Shown here: positions 20,942-34,200 of the stretch, piece by piece
Layout: each line of letters starts with the position of its first letter
Numbering within the stretch: position 1 is the stretch's first letter
Assembly (NCBI GenBank): GCA_951804985.1
Contig: OX638131.1
Location: forward strand, 60,954,131-61,018,130
Reading direction: 5' to 3'
DNA: 64,000 nucleotides
Origin: Dryomyza anilis
Taxonomy: Eukaryota > Arthropoda > Insecta > Diptera > Dryomyzidae
Made by a program: the position numbers and the translations under genes
The notes under the pieces: generated by a model
Database searches by the model: none
Told to the model about the DNA's origin: nothing
The model's input: only the letters and a program-made list of their open reading frames with translations

Positions 20942-22244
20942 AAGTTATCGCACGATTTCGACATGTTACAGATGCAAACTTTTCGCAAAATAAAATATGA
21001 ATCTTGCCCTACGGATAATTGGCAAATAAATCTGTGTCCAGATATTAGTTTTTGCAAAAAATCAAAAAGAAATTTGTGTTATCAAAAAAGAGTAAAGAGA
21101 GAGTAATTTATCACAATTCTCTAAGCTCTCTTAAAAAAAACATTTTAATATTAGTTCGCAATGTTTTAACTGACAAATTTTCTAAAAAAATGTTTTAAAC
21201 TTTGTACTACTGAAATTTTTGGAATATTTTTAAATTTTTTTTTATGAAATATTTGATTAAAATTGAGTTAATTGCACGCAGAGATATACAATTTCATACT
21301 AATATATTGTACTGGTGCTAAATGCAAAATCGAACCAGATTCTGGGCATCTGATGTACGTATTATGGGAAAACATGATGGGGAAAATTGTACTGCGTAAT
21401 CTCCTGGTGTGTGTCTGATTCGGCAGGCTTTAATGGGTTTAAAAAATTATTACACAACCGTCGTCAACGAATGCTTCTGAGCGACTGAACTGAAAATTTT
21501 GAAAATTTGAGTTCAGACACCCTACAGCGACACCTGGCTGGGGTATCGCGTTTTTTATTTTTATTCAAATCTATCAAATTTAAATTTTTAATATTGTTTG
21601 GAAGCGGCTGTAGTAGTAATATATATTGAACATTTTATTTTAATGAATGGCAGATTTGGAACTATTTTTCGTGACGAATATGAATTGTGAAAATTTTTAA
21701 AAATATTCCCTGTGGATCGCTTCATCATAACAATAAGGTAATAATAAAATTGGTCGCTCAACGTTTTAAATCTAAATGAGAATAACATTTATTGTATATG
21801 TTCAACATGGAAATTTTTTTGACATTTAATGCGAAGTAAGCTTTTCTTATATTGTGAAAATTAAATTTTTCATCCGTTTACTCAAACAAACAAAAATATA
21901 TAAGTATATATTGCGCAAAACCAATTTTTTTCTTCTGAAAATACTTTTTAAAGGCCACTTCAAAGTTGTTAATAAAATTTTTCTGTTTAATACATAAGCG
22001 TTGTTCAAAATATTTATTTTATACATCGTTGACAAATATAATATGGCAATTACAGATTTTTAAATATCAGAGGTAGTTAGTTCTGATTTTTTAAATTTGT
22101 GTGACTTTTAATATTTTTACATAAGACATCAAATTAATATGTTTTGAATGACCTGTCATATCTTTACATTAAAAATGTTGTGACTTATCATTTGTTGCAT
22201 TTACAATTTTATATATACTGATAAATTTAAATACATTTCATATT

Positions 22245-22490
22245 ATGGAACTTAGCGACTGCCAACATCTTTTTCATAGAAAACATTTTTCTATACGACG
22301 CTACCTCTCGGCAGTAAATGGCAAACCTACGAGTGTAAAAAATTGCCCATGAAAAGCTCTCACCCGCCGTTCGGATTCGGCAATAAACTGTAGGTCCCAC
22401 CAATATTACAAATATTACACGCACAGCTCAAATGGTGAGAGAGCTCGGTCGAAGTTCTATATAGGACTGTAGCGCCAAACTATTATAAAT
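22245..22490 (+). repeat. SINE, 5'-truncated copy
   Basis: Matches the body of the SINE at 37190-37494 in the opposite orientation: GGCAAACCTACGAG, CTCTCACCCGCCGTTCGG, CGGCAATAAACTGTAGGTCC, GAGAGAGCTCGGTCGAAGTT and GACTGTAGCGCCAAACTATT. The tRNA-like head is missing, as expected from incomplete reverse transcription. Confidence 0.85.
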
Positions 22491-23393
22491 ATATTTTTTG
22501 TAACATTTTTGAAAAGAATTTCAATAATTTTAAAAAATAGTTAATAGTCACATTCAGTTCAGCTCAAGTATTTCAATTATATTGTTTTTCAAATCACCTG
22601 ATCTGATTGTTGAAGCGGCTAGATACATTTCTCTTTGAAAAACTAAATAAAAGTTAACTATAAATGTCGGTTATCAAGCTTATAATGACTATGAAAAGTT
22701 ATATAAAATTCCATTTCTGTTTTCACTCATTGACTAAAATAGTCAGTGAAAAAATGTATTTGAGGAGCAAACAAATACCTAATGAATGACTATTTTTTGC
22801 ATTTCATAGCGAGAAATAATGATTTATAATAAGTTACGCGCTTTTAATATGATGGTTTTGTATTTCATTGTGACGAGATTTTACTATTGTATTATAATAA
22901 TAGGTAATCTATTGACAACTATAAAGTAGTGAACAACCATCATTTTTTGTTAGAGAGTACATGTTATATATAAATTTATAAATTTAAATTTGATAAAGAG
23001 TAGCTGTAGGGTGTCGTATTTTTTATTTTTTTTTCATGTCAAAATTTTCAAAAATATCAGTTCAGTCGCTCAGAAGCATTCGTTGACGACTGATGTGCAA
23101 TAGATTTTTTTACCCATTAAAACATGCCGATTCAAATACAATTTGATTCGGCATACAGTTTAATTCCCCATCACATGTTCCCATCAGATGCTAAGAATTT
23201 GGTTCGATTTTGCATCTAGCACCACTACATTATATCAGTATAAAATTGTATATCTCTGCGCGCAATTCCCTCCATTTTAATCAAATAGTTCATAAACAAA
23301 TTTTTAAAAATATTCCGAAATATTTTAGTAGGATAAAATTTAAAACATTTTTTCGAAATTTTTACAGCTAAAACATTGCCAACTAATATTAAT

Positions 23394-24392
23394 CAGCCCT
23401 TTCGTGAAAGCAAATTCCCAAGAATTTGATTCTCCATTTCCAATTCTTCTATCATGAATGCAAACTCCCACGAATTTATTCTCATATAAAATACTCCTCT
23501 ATCGGCAATGATTTCGAAATTTGGAAAATTAAATTAGGGGAAAAATCTATCGATCAGCAATCTGATAAAATTGGGAATTTTATTCCACATTCCCTTAAAA
23601 ATATTCCATTGAAGAATTGAAAAACGCAAATATGAAAGCATTAGTTTGTCCATTTATTGACCATTATATATTACAAAATATTTTTTTCACTTATGTTCAA
23701 AAACAATAATTAATTAGCAATTATACATAATAGTCCAATCAATGCATAGTCCAATCAAAAGCAGTAAGGATGGTTAGGTTACATCGAAAATTTTAAATTA
23801 TTGGAGTCTTAGTCTATCTAAACCGACTTTAAATTCTTTACAAATATGTATTAATTTGCGGTCAGCATTTAAAGAGGTCCTTAGGTTTACAATTAAAGAC
23901 TATAATTGCATATCGTGAGATAATTTTCTTTCATTTGATGTACGTTATTCATATGTTTTAAAGTAGAGTGGTTAAGTAAAGGGCCGTCGCAAAGGAACTA
24001 TTGATGATACTGGAAGGCATGGAACTCAGCTTGAGCCAAAATATCAGCAACAACAACGCCAGCTATCATTAAAAGGCACCGCTTGCAATTCATCTGATGC
24101 AATAAAAGTAAAAATTGGATAATCATCTTCTTTAGCCAGGCGTCTAAAAGAAATGCAATGTATATTAGAATTAAGAACCAATTTAATTTTTTAACAGCAA
24201 AATAAATTTAATTTATTGACAGTTTGTAAATATCAAAAAACTTCAAAGTATGTTCGATTGCTGTTTATTGGAATTCGAACTGAATTCGGGGGAATTTCAA
24301 TTCGTGAGAATTTCACAGTAGGAGGATGTGGTTCCCGAGAGTTAGTTAATTCGGGGGAATCGCATATTCTCCAGAGATTCACGATAAGGCTG
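23394..24392. mobile_element. 1-kb terminal-inverted-repeat element in the foldback arm
   Basis: Starts CAGCCCTTTCGTGAA and ends TTCACGATAAGGCTG, imperfect inverted repeats of about 15 bp. It lies within the right arm of the foldback element, whose sequence resumes at GCTTAGAGAATTG. The flanks AATATTAA and AATATGTT could be a decayed 8-bp duplication, which with CAG ends would suit a hAT-type element. No transposase. Confidence 0.6.
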
Positions 24393-24598
24393 AATATGTT
24401 TTTTAGGAGAGCTTAGAGAATTGTGATAAATTACTCTCTCGACACACTTTTTTGGTAACACAAATTTCTTTTTGATTTTTTGCAAAAACTAATAAATGGA
24501 CACAGATTTTTTTTGCCAATTATCCGTAGGGCAAGGTTCATATTTTTTTTTGTGATAAAGTTTGCATCTGTAACATTTCGAAATCGTGCGATAACTTG

Positions 24599-26608
24599 AG
24601 GTATAAAATACCAAAAACGGACTTTTTTGCAACTTTTTTTTGTGCAGAATAAAAAAAACTAAATTTCATTATTTGTTATTTATTTTGTTTATCATTCAAA
24701 AATTTTGAATAACATATAAATTTGATTTATATGGAAAGTATGCTGCATTTTAAACACAACTTTTTTATTTAAAATAGATTTTTTTATTTGAATAAAAATG
24801 TTAATTAAGATTTCATATTAAATTTATTTTACTGTTCAAAGAACAATTAAATGATATTAAATGATCGATAATTTTATATAAAAAACTATTAAATTGTTTA
24901 CATAGCGCAGTCTATTATATCAGTACACATAGAAAACTGAACAACGGATATTTTAATTATAAACGTTGTAAATTTATTGTTAAAAATATTAATTATAAAC
25001 AACACAAAATTTATGATTAACATTTTATTAATTATTTAACGTATTTATTTTTTATAAATATTGTGTTTATAGATTGCAGTTTACGGCCAATGCAAACTTG
25101 CGTCCATGCCCTCGGCATAAATCTAATAGAAGACTTTGACTCTCGCAGAAAGTTTGTCGTTGGCAAATGATGAAGACAAATATACTGCCTTATTTCATCT
25201 CAAGACTATCATTCCCAAGAGCTATGCGTGTGCTCAGCACCAATTTCTTCCGCGAATTTTCATGAATTAAAATTGCATATTTGTGTAAACAAAAAAGATT
25301 TTGTATTAGCATTAAAAGATGAATAAAATCATGTACATAATTAATATTTTGTTTTTGTAAATTTGGAAATTCCAATTACGTACGTAATTTTTGCCATGCA
25401 CATAATTGTTTTTTTTTTTCAAAATACATTAATAAATATTTTTATTGTGTATGTCATAAATAACACAACATACATCTTTGGCGCCAAACATGATTGATTT
25501 AAACATGTATGTCATTGAAAATTTTCTCTGTGTACCTTACTCTTGTGCCACATAAGTGTCTGAACAGAATGAAAGTGGCCAACGAACAACGTGAAAGCGG
25601 CGATGAGAGATTGAACGAAATGATCTCTCATCTGACGAATAACGAATTTTTGTCCAACACTTCTTCATTGTTTATCACATTTTTATAATTCGGTCGTACA
25701 AAATTGTATTAATTCATCATTCAATCAGTTTTTCGTCGAATTTCATTTTAAAATAGAAATTCAATATAAAATTATAAATTAAAGCAAACAAATGTCAAAA
25801 TTATTAGTAAAAAGTAATAGATAGCGCGTCATTGAATGAAGAAAGGGGCATGTGCGGGCGCAATCAAACGGGCATTTCAAATCTCTGTATTATATAATTA
25901 ATACGATAATCAGGTTTTTTCATTAAGTCACATCAGGTTTTATTAAGTAGACTTAAGATCAGTATTTTTATGAAGGTTGGTTCTAGTTGTCTTAAGTAGA
26001 TTCGAATTTAGGATTACCCTAGTCGACCCTAATCAGTATCATTTCAGGTGACCTTTGGTAGGGATGCCTTATCGTATTCTGATCAGGGACGGATGCGAAC
26101 TAAGGCTATCCTTTACCAATTTCCACTTGGGTGTGTATCAAATGAAAGGAAATTTCTTCAGCAATTCCAATTTTGTTGTTATTTTCAGGATTCCTATACC
26201 CGTGTTATCTATGTATTACTTAATATGGTAACCACAAACGTTATCTCATATGTGTAGGGTATTTATAGTCGGCTTAAAACGACTATAACTTTCATATTTC
26301 TAACTAACTTCATCACTACAACTATCACAATTCCCCTACTTCCCGGGATATAGCCGACAATAACTTTTATAATTCTTACTAACTTCATCACTACAACTAT
26401 CATAATTCCCCTACATCCCGGGATAATTTCGGGACTGATTTTAGGCTAAACCCCGGGATCGACATACCTAGTACAGACATATACTAATATCCATTATTTT
26501 TATAATTGTTTGTGGTGAACAAAGCGCCCGTTCAAAATGGTTATTACATCGATATATTTAGAAATAGCTATCTCGAAAATGTTAAAATATTTTATTTTAT
26601 TTATAAGG
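24599..26608. other. Intergenic, no gene seen
   Basis: AT-rich. Between 26275 and 26425 there is a 75-bp direct tandem duplication (AACTTCATCACTACAACTAT recurs at 26306 and 26381, TCCCGGGATA at 26341 and 26416). A plus-strand frame at 26048-26254 is without recognisable features. The last 15 bases before 26609 (TTTTATTTTATTTATAAG) look like a splice acceptor for the RING exon. Confidence 0.5.
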
Positions 26609-26891
26609 TTATTCTTCCAAGACATATACTATTGGAAAATTTACGTAAATTGAGTGTTGAAGACGACTCTTGTACTTTGTGTTGTGACCAGAAAGCTGCA
26701 ATGAAAATATTACCGTGTAATCATAGGTATGCATTTATTTCTGATATAATTTAAATATGTATATATAACCATATTGTTTTTTTCAGAGGTTTTTGTTCAG
26801 AATGTTCAGATCTGCTGGATTGTTGTCCTATTTGTCGAACAAAAATACAAATGGCAATTGTAGAATGTACTGATAACTGTTCCAGTAAATA
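26609..26891 (+). CDS. RING-HC finger protein, C-terminal exons (partial gene)
   Basis: Probably the 3' end of a host gene for a RING-type E3 ubiquitin ligase. Exon A runs from a likely acceptor (TTTATAAG) at 26608 to CATAG at 26727. An intron of about 59 bp follows (GTATGC … TTTTTTTCAG), then exon B to the TAA at 26889-26891. The spliced reading shows CTLCCDQKAAMKILPCNHR joined to GFCSECSDLLDCCPIC, i.e. C-x2-C, C-x-H-x3-C, x2-C and C-P-x-C, a complete C3HC4-type set with short loops. About 15 residues follow. This compact C-terminal RING is the arrangement found in IAP-, MAPL- and Unkempt-type ligases, but I cannot name the orthologue. An alternative first exon from ATG 26506 without the acceptor is possible. 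AATAAA signals occur at 26885-26890 and 26922. Confidence 0.6.
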
Positions 26892-28525
26892 AAGTTCACA
26901 TAATAATTCTTTTAATAACTTCTTAAATAAAACGATAGTTCTATACAATATGAATTTATAGGTATTCTTTTCACTACATTTCTGTACCGACGGGAATCTC
27001 CAGCGTACATTGAGAATATGTAGAGAACACCTCAATCGGTGAAGACAATAATTCCGCCGACAGAGCAAACCGCCCGACCTGTTATAAATGCGGCACTAAA
27101 ATTTGAACTAAAATTTATTTTTTTTATTTACAGGTTATCTAGTGTTAGTGGATCAAAAATGTAGTATAAACTACACGTCTGGGTAAGGCGCTATGGAGTC
27201 CTAAAGGGTTCGTCATTTTATGGCGAAATGATTCATTCTACGTTTTTGATGTTTAAGGATCGATTATAGGAAACTTCCTAAAGATGATTTCCATTACACA
27301 CTTTAAGTTTGTATCTTAACGATTTAACGATTTATTAACAATTCCGTTAAGGAGCTATAGGGCCCTATTATGATTAGCGAAGCGAATGGTTTTGGCGAAG
27401 CGAACGTACAAAAAGCTATCACGGCTTACATTCGCCAGACTTCATTCGCCAAAAAACGGGTAAAATGAAGCGAACGTAAAAAAAGGTGCAACACTCAACT
27501 AAATTTCATTCGCTTCAAGTGTCAAAATCAAGCGAATCAACAGTTCATGTGACGAATCGGCGAACGTAGCCTAATCTATCATTTTTAAGGTGTTTCTTTT
27601 GATTTCTTATGATTTTTGCTTCTCTGTTTTTGTTTATTGGGATTCTCCTGATTTTTAATTTTTTTATCCTTAAGTTTTTCTATCCTTTTATCTCAAATTT
27701 CGAGGTTTTTGTGCCCTAACTTATAAATAGAGTTAATCGTACATTGTACATCACATTTTATATACAATTTAATAATAGTTTAGCGTTACAGCTCTAAAAA
27801 ACCAGGGCCGAGTTTTCTAAATTTGAAATTTAATTTCCGTGTGACGAATCGGAGAACAAATCTATATCTATTGCTTTTTCGGTTTATCTTTTGAGTTTGT
27901 ATTTTTTTGCTTCTGTCTTTTTGTGTATTAGGATTCACCTGACTTTTAATTTTTCTTATCCTTTATTTTTTCTATCCTTATGTCCAAATATCGTTATTTT
28001 TGTACTGTTGTACTGAGTTAAACGTATATCATTTTTTTTTAACACATTTACTATTAAACACTTTTATTATTAAACGGATGTGCCACGCCCTTTTGTCCAA
28101 TTCCGCCCATATATAGCCTATCATTCCTTCCAGACCCTACCGTATCTGTGCTAAAAATTTCAAGCAAATCGGATCAGTCATTTAGACGAAGAAGCGGATC
28201 AAATAGCAAACCAACAAAGAGATTCATTATATTAATAGGATTTAGAAATAAATTTTAGACCTACAACGAAGATACCTATTGATTGTTTTATGTAAAAATT
28301 AACAGGTAATTTTAAAGATTTCATTAATATTTCTTTATTTAAATAGTTAATAGAGTTTTCAATATGCTTCGCGTACATCTGGTAAATGCACTAAAAGAAT
28401 TTCAAATTCTTAGCATTTCTAAAAGAAAAAAAAAAATACAACAGATTTCAACAAAAACTTGAAAGAAAACTTAATTTCTAAGGAAAACACGTAGAAAAAG
28501 AAGCTTAAACAATAATTACATGTTG
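26892..28525. other. Intergenic with repeat traces
   Basis: Between 27360 and 27580 the sequence begins AGGGCCCTATTATG and is dense in GCGAA and TTCGC motifs in both orientations. This resembles a DNA-transposon end with subterminal binding repeats; the opposite end was not found. Near 28080-28145, GTGCCACGCCCTTTTGTCC resembles a motif common in fly Tc1-like repeats (from memory). No gene. Confidence 0.45.
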
Positions 28526-29140
28526 GCCAGCAGTGCATCCACCGACTCATCGATCATTTCCAAATCATCCGGCAGCGCACCGGTATCAATTTTATAAAAT
28601 TGTTGAAAATCAAATTTCTCATCGAGCAAAAATTCACCGATGACACACAACCCCAGCTCGTATTTGGTAATGTGATTTTGCAAAAAATCAAAAGATTTTC
28701 GGTGGACTGCTGCGTGTTGTTGTTATTTGTAACACCATCACTTGGTTCCTTTTTCACTTCTGCCTTGGGTTTTGACGACGAATCTGCTCTCGAGCGGAAT
28801 GAGCTCTTTAGCCCTTTTGGCTGCACTCTGCTCTATGGGTTCGTGTAGTTTCCAGAATAACTCATTGTAGTCCTTCTCCGCCACCAGGTCCTGTATGTAG
28901 TCATCTTCGGCGCCTTTTCGCTCGTGCGTATCGCAATATAGACTATCCGAGGATTCGGCGCTGGAGGTACCTTGATTCCAATAAACAATGGCATATCTAA
29001 AATAAAAAATATAAAACTAAAGAAATTTATAATTATTTATTTTTAACTTACAATGTTGAGACAATTTGCTAACTTCATATTTTTTCAAGATAACATCATC
29101 AGTAAACAGCTGTTTGGAAAGTTTAGGGTTTCTATAAACC
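28526..29140 (-). pseudogene. Unidentified host gene 3' end, frame-disrupted
   Basis: The codon pattern and GC content stand out from the surrounding repeats. On the minus strand, an upstream exon (about 29140-29055) reads KLSKQLFTDDVILKKYEVSK and ends at GTAAGT. An intron of about 60 bp ends TTTTATTTTAG near 28998. The next exon has an acidic stretch (AEDDYIQDLVAEKDYNELFW), then a Ser/Lys-rich low-complexity linker (SKPKAEVKKEPSDG), and finally FDFLQNHITKYELGLCVIGE and MIDESVDALLANM, ending with TAA 28518-28520. These parts lie in different frames: one shift in an AAAAGGG run near 28815, another in a TTTTGATTTTTT run near 28690, and the exon junction phase is also off. I do not recognise the family. 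It is either a decaying pseudogene or a real gene with homopolymer indels in the assembly. Confidence 0.5.
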
Positions 29141-29390
29141 AAAATAAAAAAAGTATTTCTACAAATAAAAAAAACTACTTTTTAAAAAAAAAGTATTTAA
29201 TTGTAATTTAAAATAGCACCGATATTAAAATTTAAAAACATATTTAACTATACATTTTTAATAATGTGAATTGTTCCGAAGTTTATTTTTATAATTTTTG
29301 ATCTTTTATAGACAAAAAATTACCAAAAACCGAAAAAATATTATTGCTCTGAATCGACTTTTGGTGTTCTGATGTCTGTAGCATTGTAGG

Positions 29391-30890
29391 TTACGTATGG
29401 TCAAGTCCAGAGATTTTGTTCTGGATCACCCATGGTTCTAGTATAAGTACGAGATCTATATTATTTTTTGTGATATGGAGGAGGAGGTTTGCAGAAGCCG
29501 TTATACTATGGTGCAGGTTTATTTCATCATTGCGAATTGTTTGCTTCATATCGATATTCCTTCTCCATGTCACTAGGCGTGCCACGACACTGCTTAGTCC
29601 AATGCTAATTCTGGAGCCAGTCTTCTTCAATAACTCTTCTGTCTCTTGATTCACTGCGACCACAACTGATTGCCCTACATTGGTTGGTTCTTCCATCCGA
29701 ACGATTTCCCAATCGGATGATGGGTAGATATATTTGTTTTGATGTTGCAGCATCTCTTTAAGGCGTTCTTTTCGAATTGTTGGTCCCGTTATGAACACCC
29801 GGATTCGTGGGCGTTTTGGCAGTTTCTCTAAGGGAACTACATCCAGGCTTGCCCCATCCCACAACTCATCCAGAGCGGCCACAGTGTTTACGAGCCAGGT
29901 GTGCGTTTCCGAAGACTTGCACCTTGTGTCCGTTAAGCGTTGAGATATTTCCAAAGTATGGAGGAAGTCCAGAAGGATACCTTAGAGATTCCGTGATCGC
30001 TATAAGCAGTCGGCTTTCAAGCAGACGCCAGTCTTCCGTTTCTATTCTTTTGCCATTATCGGTAATGATGCAGCCTTCGTTGTAAGTATTTGGCTCTATG
30101 TTGTATTTAGCAGCAGCAGTTGAGCTTGAGCTAGGTGTTCCATCTGGGAGGTTGCCTACAGCACTCATACTTCCTTGATCCTTCGCCGCTAGTTTCAGGG
30201 CGGGTCGATCCATCAATTTTGCGGTTTCAGGATCAGTGCTCTTAACATCTGACTTTCCGCCTTGATCCTTCGCCGCTAGTTTCAGGGCGGGTCGACCCAT
30301 CAATTTTGCGGTTTCAGGATCAGAGCTCTTAACATCTGACTTTCGGGACAACTCAGCGTCGGCTAAGTGGTCGGGGTTAATCAGTTCATTTTTCTTTAAA
30401 AATTCAGCATTCTCACCTAATTTTGGCTTGTCAGAGCGTTGCGACTCATTCAAGCCTGAAGTATGGCAGTCTACTTGTCCATCGTTAGGCTTGCCATTTC
30501 TCATATTCTGCCATGAGGACACGGTGCGCTTCGCAGTCTTCAAACGGTAGTTGTCTTCCTTGCTTATAGCTTCGTTTTTCCCTTTTATGCGTTTTATGGT
30601 GCGATATGCTTCACGCATCGCTTTGCCATCAGTGGAGTCATCCGATTCTGAGTTGGACCGCTTTCCAATTTTGAAGAGTTGCCCAACTCCCTCCTCAAGG
30701 ACTCTGAGACACTACTATTCTCATCATTGGAGTTCTCTCCCGTTGTTATCGTCATGGTACTGCCCTTTGTCGAGTTCATCGACTCGTGTTCTTCCACGAT
30801 CGTTCTCGCTCGTACCAGTCGTCTTTTATCGGCATCGCTCAGAGTCGCCCTCTTCTCAACCTTCCTGATGTTTGCTTTTGCATTCTTCAC
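29391..30890 (-). pseudogene. LOA-like ORF1 with DUF4780 domain, running into endonuclease start
   Basis: Frames 30890-30594, 30618-29866 and 29954-29391 overlap and need frame changes near 30600 and 29950. The middle frame holds KSDVKSSDPETAKLM and KSDVKSTDPETAKLM repeats. The DUF4780 part (a domain of insect retroposon ORF1 proteins) shows LDELWDGASLDVVPLEKLPK, RIRVFITGP and SSDWEIVRMEEP. The same frame then reads DEINLHHSITASANLLLHIT and LVLILEPWVIQNKISGL, the beginning of an apurinic-type endonuclease with its EPW motif, so ORF1 and ORF2 are not separated by a stop here. The frame ends at 29391, and about 15 further endonuclease codons are readable in a shifted frame. Confidence 0.75.
30174..30347 (-). 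repeat. 87-bp in-frame tandem duplication in LOA-like ORF1
   Basis: Two copies of an 87-bp unit (starts 30174 and 30261), encoding 29 residues each with two substitutions (Ser/Thr and Gly/Asp). The length is a multiple of three, so the frame is kept. Confidence 0.9.
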
Positions 30891-31191
30891 TGAAGAGATA
30901 GACTTCGATGAATATGCAATAAAGAAAACATCGTCACTACCTTGCAGATTCGTTCGTTGGACATTTGTGTGCTCATTGTTGTTCTAGATATTATTTTAGT
31001 AATTGTTAATAGCTGTGTTAATAATGTAAGAAAGAAGTGTGATCATACCATGTCACGCGAGGTTCTGTGTTTTTAAGTGTGTTGGATTCTAAGGTCATGA
31101 GCAAAGGGCTGGGGCCTTGGGAAGTGTGGGTGGGTCTCGAATAAGAGAAAATAGACCTCATCCCCACTTCCATATACAAATACATAACATA

Positions 31192-31192
<1 letters not shown>

Positions 31193-31256
<64 letters not shown>
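31193..31256. repeat. (AT)n microsatellite
   Basis: About 30 perfect AT units directly preceding the hexanucleotide array. The array may have arisen by insertion of AA into this tract. Confidence 0.95.
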
Positions 31257-31261
<5 letters not shown>

Positions 31262-34200
31262 TAAATATAAATATAAATATAAATATAAATATAAATATAA
31301 ATATAAATATAAATATAAATATAAATATAAATATAAATATAAATATAAATATAAATATAAATATAAATATAAATATAAATATAAATATAAATATAAATAT
31401 AAATATAAATATAAATATAAATATAAATATAAATATAAATATAAATATAAATATAAATATAAATATAAATATAAATATAAATATAAATATAAATATAAAT
31501 ATAAATATAAATATAAATATAAATATAAATATAAATATAAATATAAATATAAATATAAATATAAATATAAATATAAATATAAATATAAATATAAATATAA
31601 ATATAAATATAAATATAAATATAAATATAAATATAAATATAAATATAAATATAAATATAAATATAAATATAAATATAAATATAAATATAAATATAAATAT
31701 AAATATAAATATAAATATAAATATAAATATAAATATAAATATAAATATAAATATAAATATAAATATAAATATAAATATAAATATAAATATAAATATAAAT
31801 ATAAATATAAATATAAATATAAATATAAATATAAATATAAATATAAATATAAATATAAATATAAATATAAATATAAATATAAATATAAATATAAATATAA
31901 ATATAAATATAAATATAAATATAAATATAAATATAAATATAAATATAAATATAAATATAAATATAAATATAAATATAAATATAAATATAAATATAAATAT
32001 AAATATAAATATAAATATAAATATAAATATAAATATAAATATAAATATAAATATAAATATAAATATAAATATAAATATAAATATAAATATAAATATAAAT
32101 ATAAATATAAATATAAATATAAATATAAATATAAATATAAATATAAATATAAATATAAATATAAATATAAATATAAATATAAATATAAATATAAATATAA
32201 ATATAAATATAAATATAAATATAAATATAAATATAAATATAAATATAAATATAAATATAAATATAAATATAAATATAAATATAAATATAAATATAAATAT
32301 AAATATAAATATAAATATAAATATAAATATAAATATAAATATAAATATAAATATAAATATAAATATAAATATAAATATAAATATAAATATAAATATAAAT
32401 ATAAATATAAATATAAATATAAATATAAATATAAATATAAATATAAATATAAATATAAATATAAATATAAATATAAATATAAATATAAATATAAATATAA
32501 ATATAAATATAAATATAAATATAAATATAAATATAAATATAAATATAAATATAAATATAAATATAAATATAAATATAAATATAAATATAAATATAAATAT
32601 AAATATAAATATAAATATAAATATAAATATAAATATAAATATAAATATAAATATAAATATAAATATAAATATAAATATAAATATAAATATAAATATAAAT
32701 ATAAATATAAATATAAATATAAATATAAATATAAATATAAATATAAATATAAATATAAATATAAATATAAATATAAATATAAATATAAATATAAATATAA
32801 ATATAAATATAAATATAAATATAAATATAAATATAAATATAAATATAAATATAAATATAAATATAAATATAAATATAAATATAAATATAAATATAAATAT
32901 AAATATAAATATAAATATAAATATAAATATAAATATAAATATAAATATAAATATAAATATAAATATAAATATAAATATAAATATAAATATAAATATAAAT
33001 ATAAATATAAATATAAATATAAATATAAATATAAATATAAATATAAATATAAATATAAATATAAATATAAATATAAATATAAATATAAATATAAATATAA
33101 ATATAAATATAAATATAAATATAAATATAAATATAAATATAAATATAAATATAAATATAAATATAAATATAAATATAAATATAAATATAAATATAAATAT
33201 AAATATAAATATAAATATAAATATAAATATAAATATAAATATAAATATAAATATAAATATAAATATAAATATAAATATAAATATAAATATAAATATAAAT
33301 ATAAATATAAATATAAATATAAATATAAATATAAATATAAATATAAATATAAATATAAATATAAATATAAATATAAATATAAATATAAATATAAATATAA
33401 ATATAAATATAAATATAAATATAAATATAAATATAAATATAAATATAAATATAAATATAAATATAAATATAAATATAAATATAAATATAAATATAAATAT
33501 AAATATAAATATAAATATAAATATAAATATAAATATAAATATAAATATAAATATAAATATAAATATAAATATAAATATAAATATAAATATAAATATAAAT
33601 ATAAATATAAATATAAATATAAATATAAATATAAATATAAATATAAATATAAATATAAATATAAATATAAATATAAATATAAATATAAATATAAATATAA
33701 ATATAAATATAAATATAAATATAAATATAAATATAAATATAAATATAAATATAAATATAAATATAAATATAAATATAAATATAAATATAAATATAAATAT
33801 AAATATAAATATAAATATAAATATAAATATAAATATAAATATAAATATAAATATAAATATAAATATAAATATAAATATAAATATAAATATAAATATAAAT
33901 ATAAATATAAATATAAATATAAATATAAATATAAATATAAATATAAATATAAATATAAATATAAATATAAATATAAATATAAATATAAATATAAATATAA
34001 ATATAAATATAAATATAAATATAAATATAAATATAAATATAAATATAAATATAAATATAAATATAAATATAAATATAAATATAAATATAAATATAAATAT
34101 AAATATAAATATAAATATAAATATAAATATAAATATAAATATAAATATAAATATAAATATAAATATAAATATAAATATAAATATAAATATAAATATAAAT

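Larger units (their letters stand above)
20942..24598. mobile_element. Foldback-type element with about 600-bp inverted arms
   Basis: The left end starts AAGTTATCGCACGATTTCG and the right end finishes CGAAATCGTGCGATAACTT. The arms (20942-21570 and 22985-23390 plus 24410-24598) match in inverted order over several hundred bases: GCAAAC/GTTTGC, then the CCGTAGGGCAAG, ACAATTCTCTAAGC, CTGTAGGGTGTC and TCGTCAACGAATGC blocks. The right arm is split by the insertion at 23394-24392. The core (21570-22985) has no transposase and holds a truncated SINE (22245-22490). Two further copies of the family are at 53246-53597 and 62530-63100. Superfamily uncertain. Confidence 0.8.
29391..30987 (-). mobile_element. 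LOA-like non-LTR retrotransposon, 5' part
   Basis: On the minus strand the order is a charged N-terminus, a Ser/Thr-rich linker with a 29-residue tandem repeat, a DUF4780-type domain and the opening of an endonuclease. This arrangement is known from LOA/Loner-type insect retroposons. The element stops near 29340, soon after the endonuclease begins, so the rest of ORF2 is absent. Its 5' end is near the start of the (AT)n tract at 31193. Confidence 0.75.
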
